Origin: an uncultured Bacillota bacterium
GTDB taxonomy: Bacteria > Bacillota > Clostridia > Peptostreptococcales > Anaerovoracaceae
Assembly (NCBI GenBank): GCA_949284065.1
Contig: CASDUO010000001.1
Span: forward strand, 1 to 64,000
Direction of reading: 5' to 3'
Length of the DNA: 64,000 bases
Below are positions 17,212 through 24,446 of the stretch, one piece after another (the stretch's first letter is position 1; each line of letters begins with the position of its first letter). A model generated the notes under the pieces. The model made no database searches. It was not told the DNA's origin and saw only the letters and a program-made list of their open reading frames with translations. The translations under genes were made by a program, and so were the position numbers.

Positions 17212-17841
17212 CTAATATATTTCTTTTTCCAGAAGTTGCAGTCCTCTGGCGTACTTACTCAGCCCCTCCGGTGTATACCCCTTCTTTTCCTTTATCCTGG
17301 CACCCATTTCCTCTATAGCCTGATCGGGGCCTGAATAAAGCTCTATCTCCAGCTCACAGATCGGTATGCTCTTGTCATTGGCGAATATGGTTCCCTGGTC
17401 TATGGACATTTCGAATATGGCATCGTCGCTGTCCAGTTTCACCGATCTTCTTTCGATCTCCATTTCGATTATCTTGTGCAATGGTTTCCCGTCCACCATG
17501 GATATGATCTTTTTTCCGATCTCACTTTGTCCAAAGACATCCAGATCCGGCAATATGTCGGCGCCGCTCCCCAGATTTACGGTCAATTCTTCCCGCATAT
17601 GCAGGGGGCCGTCGTTTTTGCCGTCCCATTTGAGCCCGGCCACCATTTTTGTCCCCTCTTTTCTTACTCTGTATGCTATATTATGCTGATAAAGGTCAAA
17701 ATCTTCCGTGTCGTAGTAAATGGCATGCAAAGATATGGTTTCTTTCGTCTTTTCATCCTTAAACTCTTTAAGAAATTCTCCGTCCCATAAAGAATCCGCT
17801 TCGGTTTTATTTGTAAGCGAATACTTGAGTTCTATTTCCAT
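17212..17841 (-). CDS. CYTH domain protein (triphosphate tunnel metalloenzyme)
   Basis: 209 aa. The CYTH signature ExExK is the first residues, MEIELKYSL, and alternating charged residues along later strands (ELTVNLG, EMEIERRSVKL, CELEIELYSG) form the eight-stranded tunnel that binds triphosphates and metal. Members include tripolyphosphatases, thiamine triphosphatases and class IV adenylate cyclases. Which applies here cannot be told from sequence. It lacks a C-terminal CHAD domain. First gene of the tig-clp-lon operon, downstream of a good promoter, so its product is co-expressed with chaperones and proteases. The start ATG follows AGGAGGGAC. Confidence 0.85.
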   Translation of the reverse strand: MEIELKYSLTNKTEADSLWDGEFLKEFKDEKTKETISLHAIYYDTEDFDLYQHNIAYRVRKEGTKMVAGLKWDGKNDGPLHMREELTVNLGSGADILPDLDVFGQSEIGKKIISMVDGKPLHKIIEMEIERRSVKLDSDDAIFEMSIDQGTIFANDKSIPICELEIELYSGPDQAIEEMGARIKEKKGYTPEGLSKYARGLQLLEKEIY

Positions 17842-17896
17842 GAATCAAGTCCCTCCTTAAAAATGGCGCCACTAACCTAGTATAATTCAGAGAGTT

Positions 17897-17925
17897 ATTT
17901 TAGCATTTTTGATAGGATTTATCAA
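17897..17925 (-). promoter_or_regulatory. Promoter of the CYTH-tig-clpP-clpX-lon operon
   Basis: On the minus strand TTGATA (complement of 17920-17925) and TAAAAT (17897-17902) are 17 bases apart, about 56 bases upstream of the CYTH start. No CIRCE or CtsR-like repeat was seen nearby, so heat-shock control is not evident. Confidence 0.7.
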
Positions 17926-18011
17926 GAGAAGGGGCGAGTTTGCCCTGTCTAACCGCCTTTTTTGTGCCTTTGGCCCCGTTTTTTATCCCTCTGACACATG
18001 AAAACCGATCA

Positions 18012-18042
18012 CAAAACAAGCGCCCTACTGCTGAGAGCGCCC
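18012..18042 (-). terminator. Probable terminator of the DUF6485-like gene
   Basis: On the minus strand GCGCTC pairs with GGGCGC (one G-T pair), followed by TTGTTTTGT. It sits about 36 bases after the stop at 18076. Confidence 0.4.
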
Positions 18043-18075
18043 GTTTCATCACATCGCTACTGCACATGCCCTGGC

Positions 18076-18291
18076 CTATTTTTCATCTTTCTCCAATATG
18101 AGTCTGGCAAAGTCCTCGAAAGTGTCTCCCTTCCTTTTTTCCGCTCCCTCGATAAGAGTGAAAAAACAGTTGGGTATCTCTCTCGTCCTCAGGTTTTCCT
18201 CCATGCAGAGGCTGCACCCTTTATCATGGTTCGTGGGATGGAAATCACATTCCAGTTCGCTACATGTGCAGAATTTACTTAAATTAGCCAT
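18076..18291 (-). CDS. Small cysteine-rich protein, DUF6485-like
   Basis: 71 aa from the ATG at 18291, which follows AAGGAGGACGAA. A longer frame to 18360 has no ribosome binding site. Cysteines at FCTCSELEC and GCSLCMEE near the N-terminus and in IPNCFF suggest a small metal-binding fold. The tail is helical and charged. The pattern C-x-C ... C ... C-x2-C ... P-x-CFF resembles DUF6485 proteins of anaerobes, whose role is unknown. It stands alone between the clp operon and tsf. Likely cytosolic. Confidence 0.65.
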   Translation of the reverse strand: MANLSKFCTCSELECDFHPTNHDKGCSLCMEENLRTREIPNCFFTLIEGAEKRKGDTFEDFARLILEKDEK

Positions 18292-18397
18292 TTCGTCCTC
18301 CTTGACCGTTCGCCGTACCGGCGTCTCATCAAATGTCTTGTACCGGGTATATGATATCACTTTATCACATTCCCTGCCACCCGGGCAGATAGAGCCA

Positions 18398-18442
18398 CAA
18401 AAGGGGCTGCCTCATGAGATCATCATCTCACGCAGCAGCCCC
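18398..18442 (-). terminator. Terminator of the rpsB-tsf operon
   Basis: On the minus strand GGGGCTGC (complement of 18435-18442) pairs with GCAGCCCC (18403-18410), with further inner pairing of GAGAT with ATCTC, followed by TTTTG. It lies 28 bases after the tsf stop. Confidence 0.88.
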
Positions 18443-18469
18443 GCCTGTATACTCTCTATGGGAAGATCT

Positions 18470-19387
18470 TTACTTGCCGGCGCTCATGGAAGCGACCTCT
18501 GCAGCAAAATCATCCTCCTTTTTCTCTATCCCCTCGCCTACTTCATATCTTACGAATGAGGCCACGGTCATGTCCTTGCCTATCTCCTTACCTGCCTGCT
18601 CTACATATTTTTTTACTGTGAGCTCGTTGTCCTTTACGAACTTCTGCTCTACCAGACAGTATTCCTTGAGTTCTTTCTTTATCTTTCCTTCAACGATCTT
18701 GTCCACCATGTTCTCAGGTTTTCCTTCCTGTCTGACCTGCTCAGCCAGGATCCTCTTTTCCTCGGCGATGAAGTCTGCATCTACATCGGACTCATCCAGG
18801 AACTTGGGGCTCATGGATGCCACCTGCATGGCGACGTCTTTTCCCACTACCTGTATCTCATCTGCGGAAGCCTCTGTCTTGATACCTACCAGGACGCCGA
18901 TCTTGCCGTTGCCGTGTATATATCCGGTATATACCACTCCCGGTTCTGCCTTCTTCTCAAACCTTCTGATAGTCAGATTCTCACCTATGGTAGCCACCAT
19001 GTTCGTGTGGGCGGCTTCAACGGTGGTGTCACCGTCAAATTTCACACCTTTGAAGGCTTCTACGTCTCCGGCATCCGAGGCCAGTGCCAGTTCGGCGAGT
19101 TTTTCAACATACTTCTGGAAATCTTCGTTCTTTGCCACAAAGTCTGTCTCGGAATTCACCTCTATGACCACGGCCTGCTTCCCATCGGCGGAAAACGCAG
19201 TCCTTACAAGACCTTCTGCGGCAACTCTGCCTGCTTTTTTCTCTGCCTTGGCTATGCCCTTTTCTCTTAAAAGTTCTACTGCCTTATCTATGTTACCGTC
19301 GGTCTCCACCAATACTTTCTTACAGTCCATCATTCCTGCGCCTGTCATCTCACGCAGTTCCTTTACCAATTGTGCTGTTACAGCCAT
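18470..19387 (-). CDS. tsf: Elongation factor Ts
   Basis: 305 aa. Nucleotide exchange factor that recharges EF-Tu with GTP. The conserved N-terminal UBA-like stretch VKELREMTGAGMMDCKKVL and the core TDFVAKNEDF are present. It is downstream of rpsB by 87 bases, the near-universal rpsB-tsf pairing, and precedes a strong terminator. The start ATG follows AAAGGAGGAAACATC. Assignment secure. Confidence 0.97.
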   Translation of the reverse strand: MAVTAQLVKELREMTGAGMMDCKKVLVETDGNIDKAVELLREKGIAKAEKKAGRVAAEGLVRTAFSADGKQAVVIEVNSETDFVAKNEDFQKYVEKLAELALASDAGDVEAFKGVKFDGDTTVEAAHTNMVATIGENLTIRRFEKKAEPGVVYTGYIHGNGKIGVLVGIKTEASADEIQVVGKDVAMQVASMSPKFLDESDVDADFIAEEKRILAEQVRQEGKPENMVDKIVEGKIKKELKEYCLVEQKFVKDNELTVKKYVEQAGKEIGKDMTVASFVRYEVGEGIEKKEDDFAAEVASMSAGK

Positions 19388-19474
19388 TGATGTTTCCTCC
19401 TTTTTTCATCTGCTCACTTAGCATGATATATCGTCCCGCATGTCATCGATGCGGTGCTCCATCCGGATCAGAAA

Positions 19475-20296
19475 CTACTCCTGCTCCTCTTCGGGAACTC
19501 CCGCTGTTTCTTCATCCTCTGCTTTTTCTTCGATCGTTTCTTCCTCGGCACTTTCTTCAGGTGCTTCAGCTTCAACCTCTTCTTCTGTATCTATCTCGCT
19601 GTCATCGTAGCTTTCACCCTGTCTGCCTTCGATTATGGCGTTTGCCATAGTGCTTGCGATGAGTTTCACCGCTCTTATGGCATCATCGTTTGCCGGTATC
19701 ACATAATCCACTTCATCGGGGTCGCAGTTGGTATCGACTATTCCCACGACGGGGATCCCCAGTATCCTTGCCTCTTTTACCGCATTGGACTCCTTCTTAG
19801 GGTCTACTACGAACATTGCAGCGGGCATGCCTTTCATCTCCTTGATGCCGCCGTAAAATCTCTCCAGCTTTGCTTCCTCGTTCTTCAAAGCCATGACTTC
19901 CTTCTTCGAAAGCTTCTCAAATGTGCCGTCTTCTTCCATCCTCTTTATATCAAAGAGTCTTGAGATCCTGCCGGATATGGTCTTGTAGTTTGTAAGGGTA
20001 CCGCCCTTCCAGCTCTGATTCACGAAGAACATGTCGCATCTCGTAGCCTCATCGGCTATAGCTGCCTTTGCCTGCTTTTTCGTTCCGACAAAAAGCACGG
20101 GTCTGCCTGTTTCGCCTACCTGCCTCATGAATTCATACGCTTCGTCGATCTTTTCCGCTGTTTTCTGAAGGTCGATGATATAGATACCGTTTCTCTCGGT
20201 AAAAATATACGGAGCCATCTTAGGGTTCCATCTGCGAGTCTGGTGCCCAAAGTGAACACCTGCTTCTAAGAGCTGTTTCATAGAAATCACTGACAT
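19475..20296 (-). CDS. rpsB: 30S ribosomal protein S2 with acidic tail
   Basis: 273 aa from the ATG at 20296, chosen because GGGAGGAATTGAAT precedes it and homologues begin [23 protein letters not shown]-like. An upstream in-frame extension to 20485 would overlap the promoter and is rejected. Core S2 runs to about residue 230 ([25 protein letters not shown]). The last about 40 residues are a Glu-rich extension ([13 protein letters not shown] onward) not needed for the fold and variable among clostridia. Promoter at 20466-20494 with a structured leader of about 160 bases, cotranscribed with tsf. Confidence 0.96.
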   Translation of the reverse strand: MSVISMKQLLEAGVHFGHQTRRWNPKMAPYIFTERNGIYIIDLQKTAEKIDEAYEFMRQVGETGRPVLFVGTKKQAKAAIADEATRCDMFFVNQSWKGGTLTNYKTISGRISRLFDIKRMEEDGTFEKLSKKEVMALKNEEAKLERFYGGIKEMKGMPAAMFVVDPKKESNAVKEARILGIPVVGIVDTNCDPDEVDYVIPANDDAIRAVKLIASTMANAIIEGRQGESYDDSEIDTEEEVEAEAPEESAEEETIEEKAEDEETAGVPEEEQE

Positions 20297-20465
20297 ATTC
20301 AATTCCTCCCGGTTACGCCTCCACCGCTGCCTTCCCATGGAAAACCTCAATATTTCAGAGGACCGCATCCACAGTAGCCCGGTGTGTGAATTTTTTGCGA
20401 AAGAGCCGCTTTCATGCAGCATTTTCGCCAAACAAATAACTGATGGCGCAAAAGCACCGTCAGTT
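20297..20465 (-). promoter_or_regulatory. Structured leader of rpsB
   Basis: The 5' region of the rpsB mRNA contains an inverted repeat at 20438-20465 (AACTGACGGTGC-TTTT-GCGCCATCAGTT, two imperfect pairs), which spans the predicted transcription start, and a second hairpin at 20397-20428 with outer stem GCGAAA/TTTCGC and inner stem GCTGC/GCGGC. S2 autoregulation through its own leader is known in gammaproteobacteria. That a similar control acts here is inference. Confidence 0.45.
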
Positions 20466-20494
20466 ATTTTACTATACCTCTTCATTCATTTCAA
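20466..20494 (-). promoter_or_regulatory. Promoter of rpsB-tsf
   Basis: On the minus strand TTGAAA (complement of 20489-20494) and TAAAAT (20466-20471), spacer 17. It isolates rpsB-tsf from the gmk-rpoZ unit upstream. Confidence 0.7.
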
Positions 20495-20545
20495 GCCTTT
20501 TTCCATGCCGTTGCGTCAAAAATCGCCGCTGTTTTCCAAAGTCTC

Positions 20546-20737
20546 TTATCTCCTGTAGGTTATGAGATCTTCGTATATCTCCTCCGCCGCTACGGAAACG
20601 GGCTTTTCGATCTCCACATCTTCCAGCAGGATCGGTTTCCCGTCGATTATGTCCCTCGCCCTCTTGGCTGCAAGTATGACCAGCGTATATCTGCTGTCGA
20701 CTTTTGTTCTGAGATCGTTTATGGATGGATATAACAT
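20546..20737 (-). CDS. rpoZ: RNA polymerase omega subunit
   Basis: 63 aa, short even for omega (usually 65-90). Begins MLYPSINDL, with the core VDSRYTLVILAAKRARDI that lies against the beta-prime subunit, and ends in a short acidic tail. Promotes assembly and stability of RNA polymerase. Its start overlaps the gmk stop by one base (TGATG), the standard gmk-rpoZ coupling. GAGGAAAG provides the ribosome binding site within gmk. No terminator is obvious after it. Confidence 0.92.
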   Translation of the reverse strand: MLYPSINDLRTKVDSRYTLVILAAKRARDIIDGKPILLEDVEIEKPVSVAAEEIYEDLITYRR

Positions 20738-21348
20738 CAGCTTTCCTCCTTATATTTTTCTATCACACCGGCGGAACTCTCTGTTACTTTCAACTGTTCT
20801 GCCGTCATTATGGCTTTCACTTCCTCGACTGCCTTGTCCAGGTCGTCGTTTATCACTATGTAATCGTACTTATCGGCACATGATATTTCGTTTATCGCCT
20901 CGCTGAGCCTGCGGGCCTTGCTTTCCGGGCTTTCCGTCCCTCTGCCTGATATGCGTCTTTCCAGTTCTGCTACAGAAGGCGGGAGTATGAAAATTAGCAC
21001 CGCATCGGGATCTTCCTTCCTTACGCTCATAGCTCCCTGTACGTCCAGTTCCAGTATGACGTTCTTCCCATTTTTCAGCATATCCGCAACGAAGGCTTTC
21101 GGTGTCCCGTAATGTTGGCCGTATACCTGAGCATGTTCCAGGAGTTCTCCGTCGTCTATCATTTTCAGGAATTTTTCTTTATCAGTAAAAAAATATTCTT
21201 TTCCGTCCTCTTCCCCTTCTCTGGGTTCCCTTGTGGTCATGGAAACAGAATATATGGTGTTTTCCCTGTCATCCAGTATCCTGCCGCAAACGGTCCCTTT
21301 GCCTGTTCCCGAAGGGCCCGATACAACGAAGAGTTTACCCTGTTTCAT
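20737..21348 (-). CDS. gmk: Guanylate kinase
   Basis: 203 aa. Phosphorylates GMP to GDP with ATP. P-loop SGPSGTGKGT at residues 10-19, GMP-binding stretch TTREPREGE, then YVI-type core and lid. It is the target of (p)ppGpp in many Firmicutes, so it ties GTP supply to the stringent response. It leads a gmk-rpoZ unit. The upstream promoter (21397-21425) is overlapped by a perfect 24-bp palindrome, so repression by an unidentified factor is plausible. The yicC/remA genes that often precede gmk are absent. Confidence 0.96.
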   Translation of the reverse strand: MKQGKLFVVSGPSGTGKGTVCGRILDDRENTIYSVSMTTREPREGEEDGKEYFFTDKEKFLKMIDDGELLEHAQVYGQHYGTPKAFVADMLKNGKNVILELDVQGAMSVRKEDPDAVLIFILPPSVAELERRISGRGTESPESKARRLSEAINEISCADKYDYIVINDDLDKAVEEVKAIMTAEQLKVTESSAGVIEKYKEES

Positions 21349-21396
21349 AGCTCATCTCCCATAAGTCGTTTGGTTCATCTGCCGATACAGTGTAAT

Positions 21397-21440
21397 ATTA
21401 TACCATTACTGCACCGTTTGAGCAAAACATTTTGCTCAAA
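21397..21440 (-). promoter_or_regulatory. gmk promoter with overlapping 24-bp palindrome
   Basis: Minus-strand promoter TTGCTC (complement of 21420-21425), spacer 17, TATAAT (21397-21402). A perfect inverted repeat with 11-bp arms, TTTGAGCAAAA and TTTTGCTCAAA around CA, covers 21417-21440 and contains the whole -35 hexamer. There is no T-run after it in either direction, so it looks like an operator rather than a terminator. Confidence 0.65.
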
Positions 21441-21479
21441 AGCCCCATTTTTGCCCCACGCCGTCAAAACACAGACATT

Positions 21480-21522
21480 TAAAAACCCTATAACCGTTGA
21501 AGTTCCAACGATATAGGGTTTC
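21480..21522 (-). terminator. Terminator of tRNA-Glu
   Basis: On the minus strand AAACCCTATA pairs with TATAGGGTTT with an inner CGTTG/CAACG, followed by TTTTT. It begins about 6 bases after the CCA end of the tRNA. Confidence 0.85.
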
Positions 21523-21527
21523 GCATC

Positions 21528-21602
21528 TGGTACCCAATAGGGGAGTCGAACCCCTGATTCCGCCGTGAGAGGGCGACGTCTTGACCACTTGACCAATTGG
21601 GC
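21528..21602 (-). tRNA. tRNA-Glu (anticodon CTC)
   Basis: 75 nt including an encoded CCA. The acceptor stem GCCCAAT pairs with ATTGGGT (one G-T pair), the D arm is TGGTCAAGTGGTCAAGACG, the anticodon stem TCGCC/GGCGG encloses the loop CTCTCAC with CTC at the anticodon position, and the T arm AGGGG-TTCGACT-CCCCT is canonical. It decodes GAG. A terminator follows at once. gltX, which charges this tRNA, lies 3 kb away on the other strand. Confidence 0.96.
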
Positions 21603-21671
21603 CTGTCTTCAGACAGACCTCATTATACTTGTTTCACGGCCGTTTGTAAACTACCATTTTTCGCCCGGATC

Positions 21672-23546
21672 TCAGTTAGACCTTTTCTTGACGCTCCAGC
21701 TGCCGTAATATCTCACGCCGTCATATGTGACGAAAGGACGTACTTTCACATAATATCGCTTGCCGGAACTGAGTCCCGTCAGGGTTTTCGCCGCAGATGT
21801 GCTGATCTTCGTCTTGTATGTGCCGTTCTTGGTCCTGCTGTATGCATACTGATATCCGCTTACGGTGCCCTGCTTTTCCACGGTCACTTTGAGCCGGGTC
21901 TTTGAAGTCCTCTTTATCTTCGTGACCTTTCCTTTGGTCATGGTCCCCTTTACCTCATCCAGACTTGCATCGGAGGCCAGGCCTTTTATCCTGGCTGCAT
22001 AACCTGTGGACCGGTTTTTTGAATCGTATTCGCCAAGATATACGTCGCTTTTGAGATCCCTCCACTTTCCGGCAGATTTATCATACAGATAACTCTGTTT
22101 TGCAGTGGTGTCGGCAACGAATCTGATCAAGGGATCCCTGCTGTCCGGAAACGAATAACTTTCCTCTATACCGTATGATATATCATCCTTCGAGCCGTCG
22201 CTGTTGCTCGGCGTTATTATCACGCTGAAGTACTGTCCCTTCCTCAGGGTCACGGCCTCTGTGAGCTCTACATTATGATATCCGGTGTAATATGTGCTGC
22301 CGCACATCACGAGCTTCCTCGTCCCCGAGGTGGGCTTGGCTGGCTTGCTGTCGCTCACATATACGGACAGCTTATAATCCAGCTGTGTGCTCAAAGTGGC
22401 AAAACTTACAGACTCCAAAGTGTGCCATACGTTCCTGCTGTCCGAGTCGTCCTCCACCTTATAGACGTTGGCTATCTTATCGCCGGTCTTGGCTATCTCG
22501 TATGCTTCTCCGGCCGCTCCGTCATACTGATAGTTATAGTCGTATCCATCTGCAAGTTCCACATCGTAAGCTGTGAAATCGCATATGCTCTTATCTTCGT
22601 AGGATATGTATCCGTATCCGTCTTCACCTAAGTCTGTTCCCCAGCTGTTCTTTATTATCCATGCACCGTCCTTTGAAGGCGTCGCGCCTGTGCCTGCGAA
22701 GTTTTCCTTAGAATAATCGTCGTCCCAGCCCACGATGATCACATCGTGATTGGTGTCCTGCATCCTGGGACAATAATAGTTCGTGTATGTCCTATCACTG
22801 CGATCTGCATTGAGCGACACTACCACTGCGCCGCTTTCCGCTACCTGTTTTTTCACATTCTTGTTGACGTCCGCAAGATCCTGACCGTCCTTCGTATCTG
22901 CAATGAACTGAACGTTGGTGACCACTATCTCGTTGTTGAAGGCCATGTCATCGGTAAAACCTCCCTCATGCAGCAGCCTGTACGGAACTATGCTCTCGAG
23001 AGCGCCTCCCTGCCATCCCATCAGAGAATTGTAAGTGGCGATGCTGGTGCCCCCTATCTTTGCATCACTGTTTCCTTCCGGATCATACTCCTTCCCCACA
23101 TTAATGTTCTTGTCGCCTTGGGTATTCCCGAGGGGATCCCCTACTCTGTTGTAAAAATAGTGGACGATCTGTGCCTCGCTTATGTCCAGAGTCTCATCTG
23201 CTATACCCTTTTTTATGGCTGTAGTCTCCATGGCTGCCGCAGCTGCGAATGCCCAGCATGTACCGTCTGTGCCCTGATCCTTTACAGAAGTCACATAACC
23301 CTCGTCTGCGGAATTGTAATATGACTCTGAGGCCGTGTCCGCTGCGCTTTTGCTTATGGTGTCCGACTTATATATATTTTCGGACCCCTCAATAGGCTCA
23401 GCGTAGACATTCTCTCTTTCTTCCATCAGCCCATGGTCCTCATCTGCCTTGCTGTCATTATCAGCGAAAGCGGTCCCCGTACCTGCCACGGGCACTGCCA
23501 TGACCCCTATCAACATGCATATTATCAGTCTCTTCAATGGTTTCAT
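21672..23546 (-). CDS. Secreted C1A (papain-like) cysteine protease with lectin-like and fibronectin-type modules
   Basis: 624 aa from the ATG at 23546 (ribosome binding site GGAGAG). A signal peptide fills residues 1-28 (basic start, hydrophobic core, AFA cleavage). The mature protein has an acidic linker to about 80, then a papain fold with Q91, catalytic C97 (GTCWAFA), H267 (NHDVIIVGW) and N300 (IIKNSWG). A beta-rich lectin-like domain follows at about 335-500 (LSVYVSDSKP, RKGQYFSVII), and the last 95 residues form a fibronectin-III or Ig-like module (KTYKTKIST-type, YYVKVRPF). No LPXTG or surface-layer repeats, so it is probably released or held non-covalently. Likely an extracellular nutrient or surface-remodelling protease. 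Own promoter at 23611-23639. Confidence 0.87.
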   Translation of the reverse strand: MKPLKRLIICMLIGVMAVPVAGTGTAFADNDSKADEDHGLMEERENVYAEPIEGSENIYKSDTISKSAADTASESYYNSADEGYVTSVKDQGTDGTCWAFAAAAAMETTAIKKGIADETLDISEAQIVHYFYNRVGDPLGNTQGDKNINVGKEYDPEGNSDAKIGGTSIATYNSLMGWQGGALESIVPYRLLHEGGFTDDMAFNNEIVVTNVQFIADTKDGQDLADVNKNVKKQVAESGAVVVSLNADRSDRTYTNYYCPRMQDTNHDVIIVGWDDDYSKENFAGTGATPSKDGAWIIKNSWGTDLGEDGYGYISYEDKSICDFTAYDVELADGYDYNYQYDGAAGEAYEIAKTGDKIANVYKVEDDSDSRNVWHTLESVSFATLSTQLDYKLSVYVSDSKPAKPTSGTRKLVMCGSTYYTGYHNVELTEAVTLRKGQYFSVIITPSNSDGSKDDISYGIEESYSFPDSRDPLIRFVADTTAKQSYLYDKSAGKWRDLKSDVYLGEYDSKNRSTGYAARIKGLASDASLDEVKGTMTKGKVTKIKRTSKTRLKVTVEKQGTVSGYQYAYSRTKNGTYKTKISTSAAKTLTGLSSGKRYYVKVRPFVTYDGVRYYGSWSVKKRSN

Positions 23547-23610
23547 ATTTTCTCTCCGTTCTGATGCATTTGAAATCGGTTCAACGGGTATATCCCTTCC
23601 TCCGCCGGTG

Positions 23611-23639
23611 ATTATATTATCCTTTCCGCCCGGCTTCAA
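23611..23639 (-). promoter_or_regulatory. Promoter of the C1A protease
   Basis: On the minus strand TTGAAG (complement of 23634-23639) and TATAAT (23611-23616), spacer 17. An imperfect inverted repeat with TTCACA/TGTGAA ends lies further upstream at 23667-23690, a possible activator site. Confidence 0.65.
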
Positions 23640-23759
23640 GCTGTTTCATCAAACCCCACCTTTATTTCACATAAAACCTCTTTTGTGAACGATATATGTT
23701 GCAGACATCCACGGATATGAGATGGGATACAGCCTGCCCTCCTTTTGTTGAAATGGATT

Positions 23760-23833
23760 TTGCGACTCATGGCCCTGCTATGGTATACTTTAGCATACGA
23801 AGGAGACCGCCCGGTGGACAGACGCCGGTCTCC
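23760..23833 (+). promoter_or_regulatory. Promoter and leader hairpin of the DUF2148 gene
   Basis: TTGCGA (23760-23765) and TATACT (23784-23789), spacer 18. The transcript would begin with a perfect 8-bp hairpin, GGAGACCG (23802-23809) with CGGTCTCC (23826-23833), ending 6 bases before the ribosome binding site AGGAGG region. No T-run follows. Confidence 0.55.
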
Positions 23834-23853
23834 GGTAAAGCAAGGAGGAAAAA

Positions 23854-24402
23854 ATGGCAAAGATAACAAGCGACGGATCGGAACAAAGAACGGTAATGGC
23901 AGTAGCGGATCTTATGGTCGCAGCGGCGCGTACCGCTCCCAAGGCATGCGGTGAAGACGCCATAGAGGCATTCATCCTCACCGGCGATGAGAAAGATGCT
24001 CTTGCTGCAAAAATGAAAGAGATAGGTACAAACGGCGGACCGGACTTTTTCATACGCGACGGTAATAATGTGGATGAAAGCCCGTGCATCGTCATGGTAG
24101 GCGTAGCCAACATACCCATTGCCTTAGAATCGTGCGGCCTGTGCGGCCATGACGACTGTGCAGGAATGGCGAAGGCAAAGGGAAGATGTGCGTTCAAAAA
24201 CGTGGATCTGGGCATAGCCATAGGATCCATGGTTTCCATTGCAGCGGACAACCGCGTAGACAACCGCATACTGTTCTCTGCAGGGAAGGCTGCCGTAGAC
24301 ATGGGCCTCTTCCCTGACAATGTAAAGATAAGTTTCGGCATACCCCTTTCCGTTACGGGGAAAAGCCCTTACTACGACAGAGCAGAACAGGCTGAAAAAT
24401 AA
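23854..24402 (+). CDS. DUF2148 ferredoxin-domain protein
   Basis: 182 aa. Members of DUF2148 occur in anaerobes and archaea and are predicted to bind an iron-sulfur cluster. The visible cysteine cluster is SCGLCGHDDC (C-x2-C-x4-C) near residues 92-99 with another cysteine at GRCAF, and MVGVANIPIALE precedes it. The N-terminus (RTVMAVADLMVAAARTAPKACGEDAIEAF) is the family signature. No enzymatic role has been shown. It is followed by gltX 41 bases later without a terminator, so cotranscription is likely. The start ATG follows AAGGAGGAAAAA. Confidence 0.87.
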   Translation: MAKITSDGSEQRTVMAVADLMVAAARTAPKACGEDAIEAFILTGDEKDALAAKMKEIGTNGGPDFFIRDGNNVDESPCIVMVGVANIPIALESCGLCGHDDCAGMAKAKGRCAFKNVDLGIAIGSMVSIAADNRVDNRILFSAGKAAVDMGLFPDNVKISFGIPLSVTGKSPYYDRAEQAEK

Positions 24403-24412
24403 TCGGTGAAAG

Positions 24413-24446
24413 AAAGGAGGGGCCGAGCGGCCCGTGATCACATATG
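24413..24446 (+). promoter_or_regulatory. Ribosome binding site of gltX with intervening hairpin
   Basis: SD AAAGGAGG (24413-24420) is 23 bases from ATG 24444. GGCCG-AG-CGGCC (24421-24432) can fold between them, which would cut the effective spacing to about 11 bases. No better start is in frame. Confidence 0.4.

Noticed and set aside
20297-20485. N-terminally extended S2 starting at 20485
   Set aside because: The extension overlaps the rpsB promoter and leader, and the ATG at 20296 has a strong ribosome binding site.
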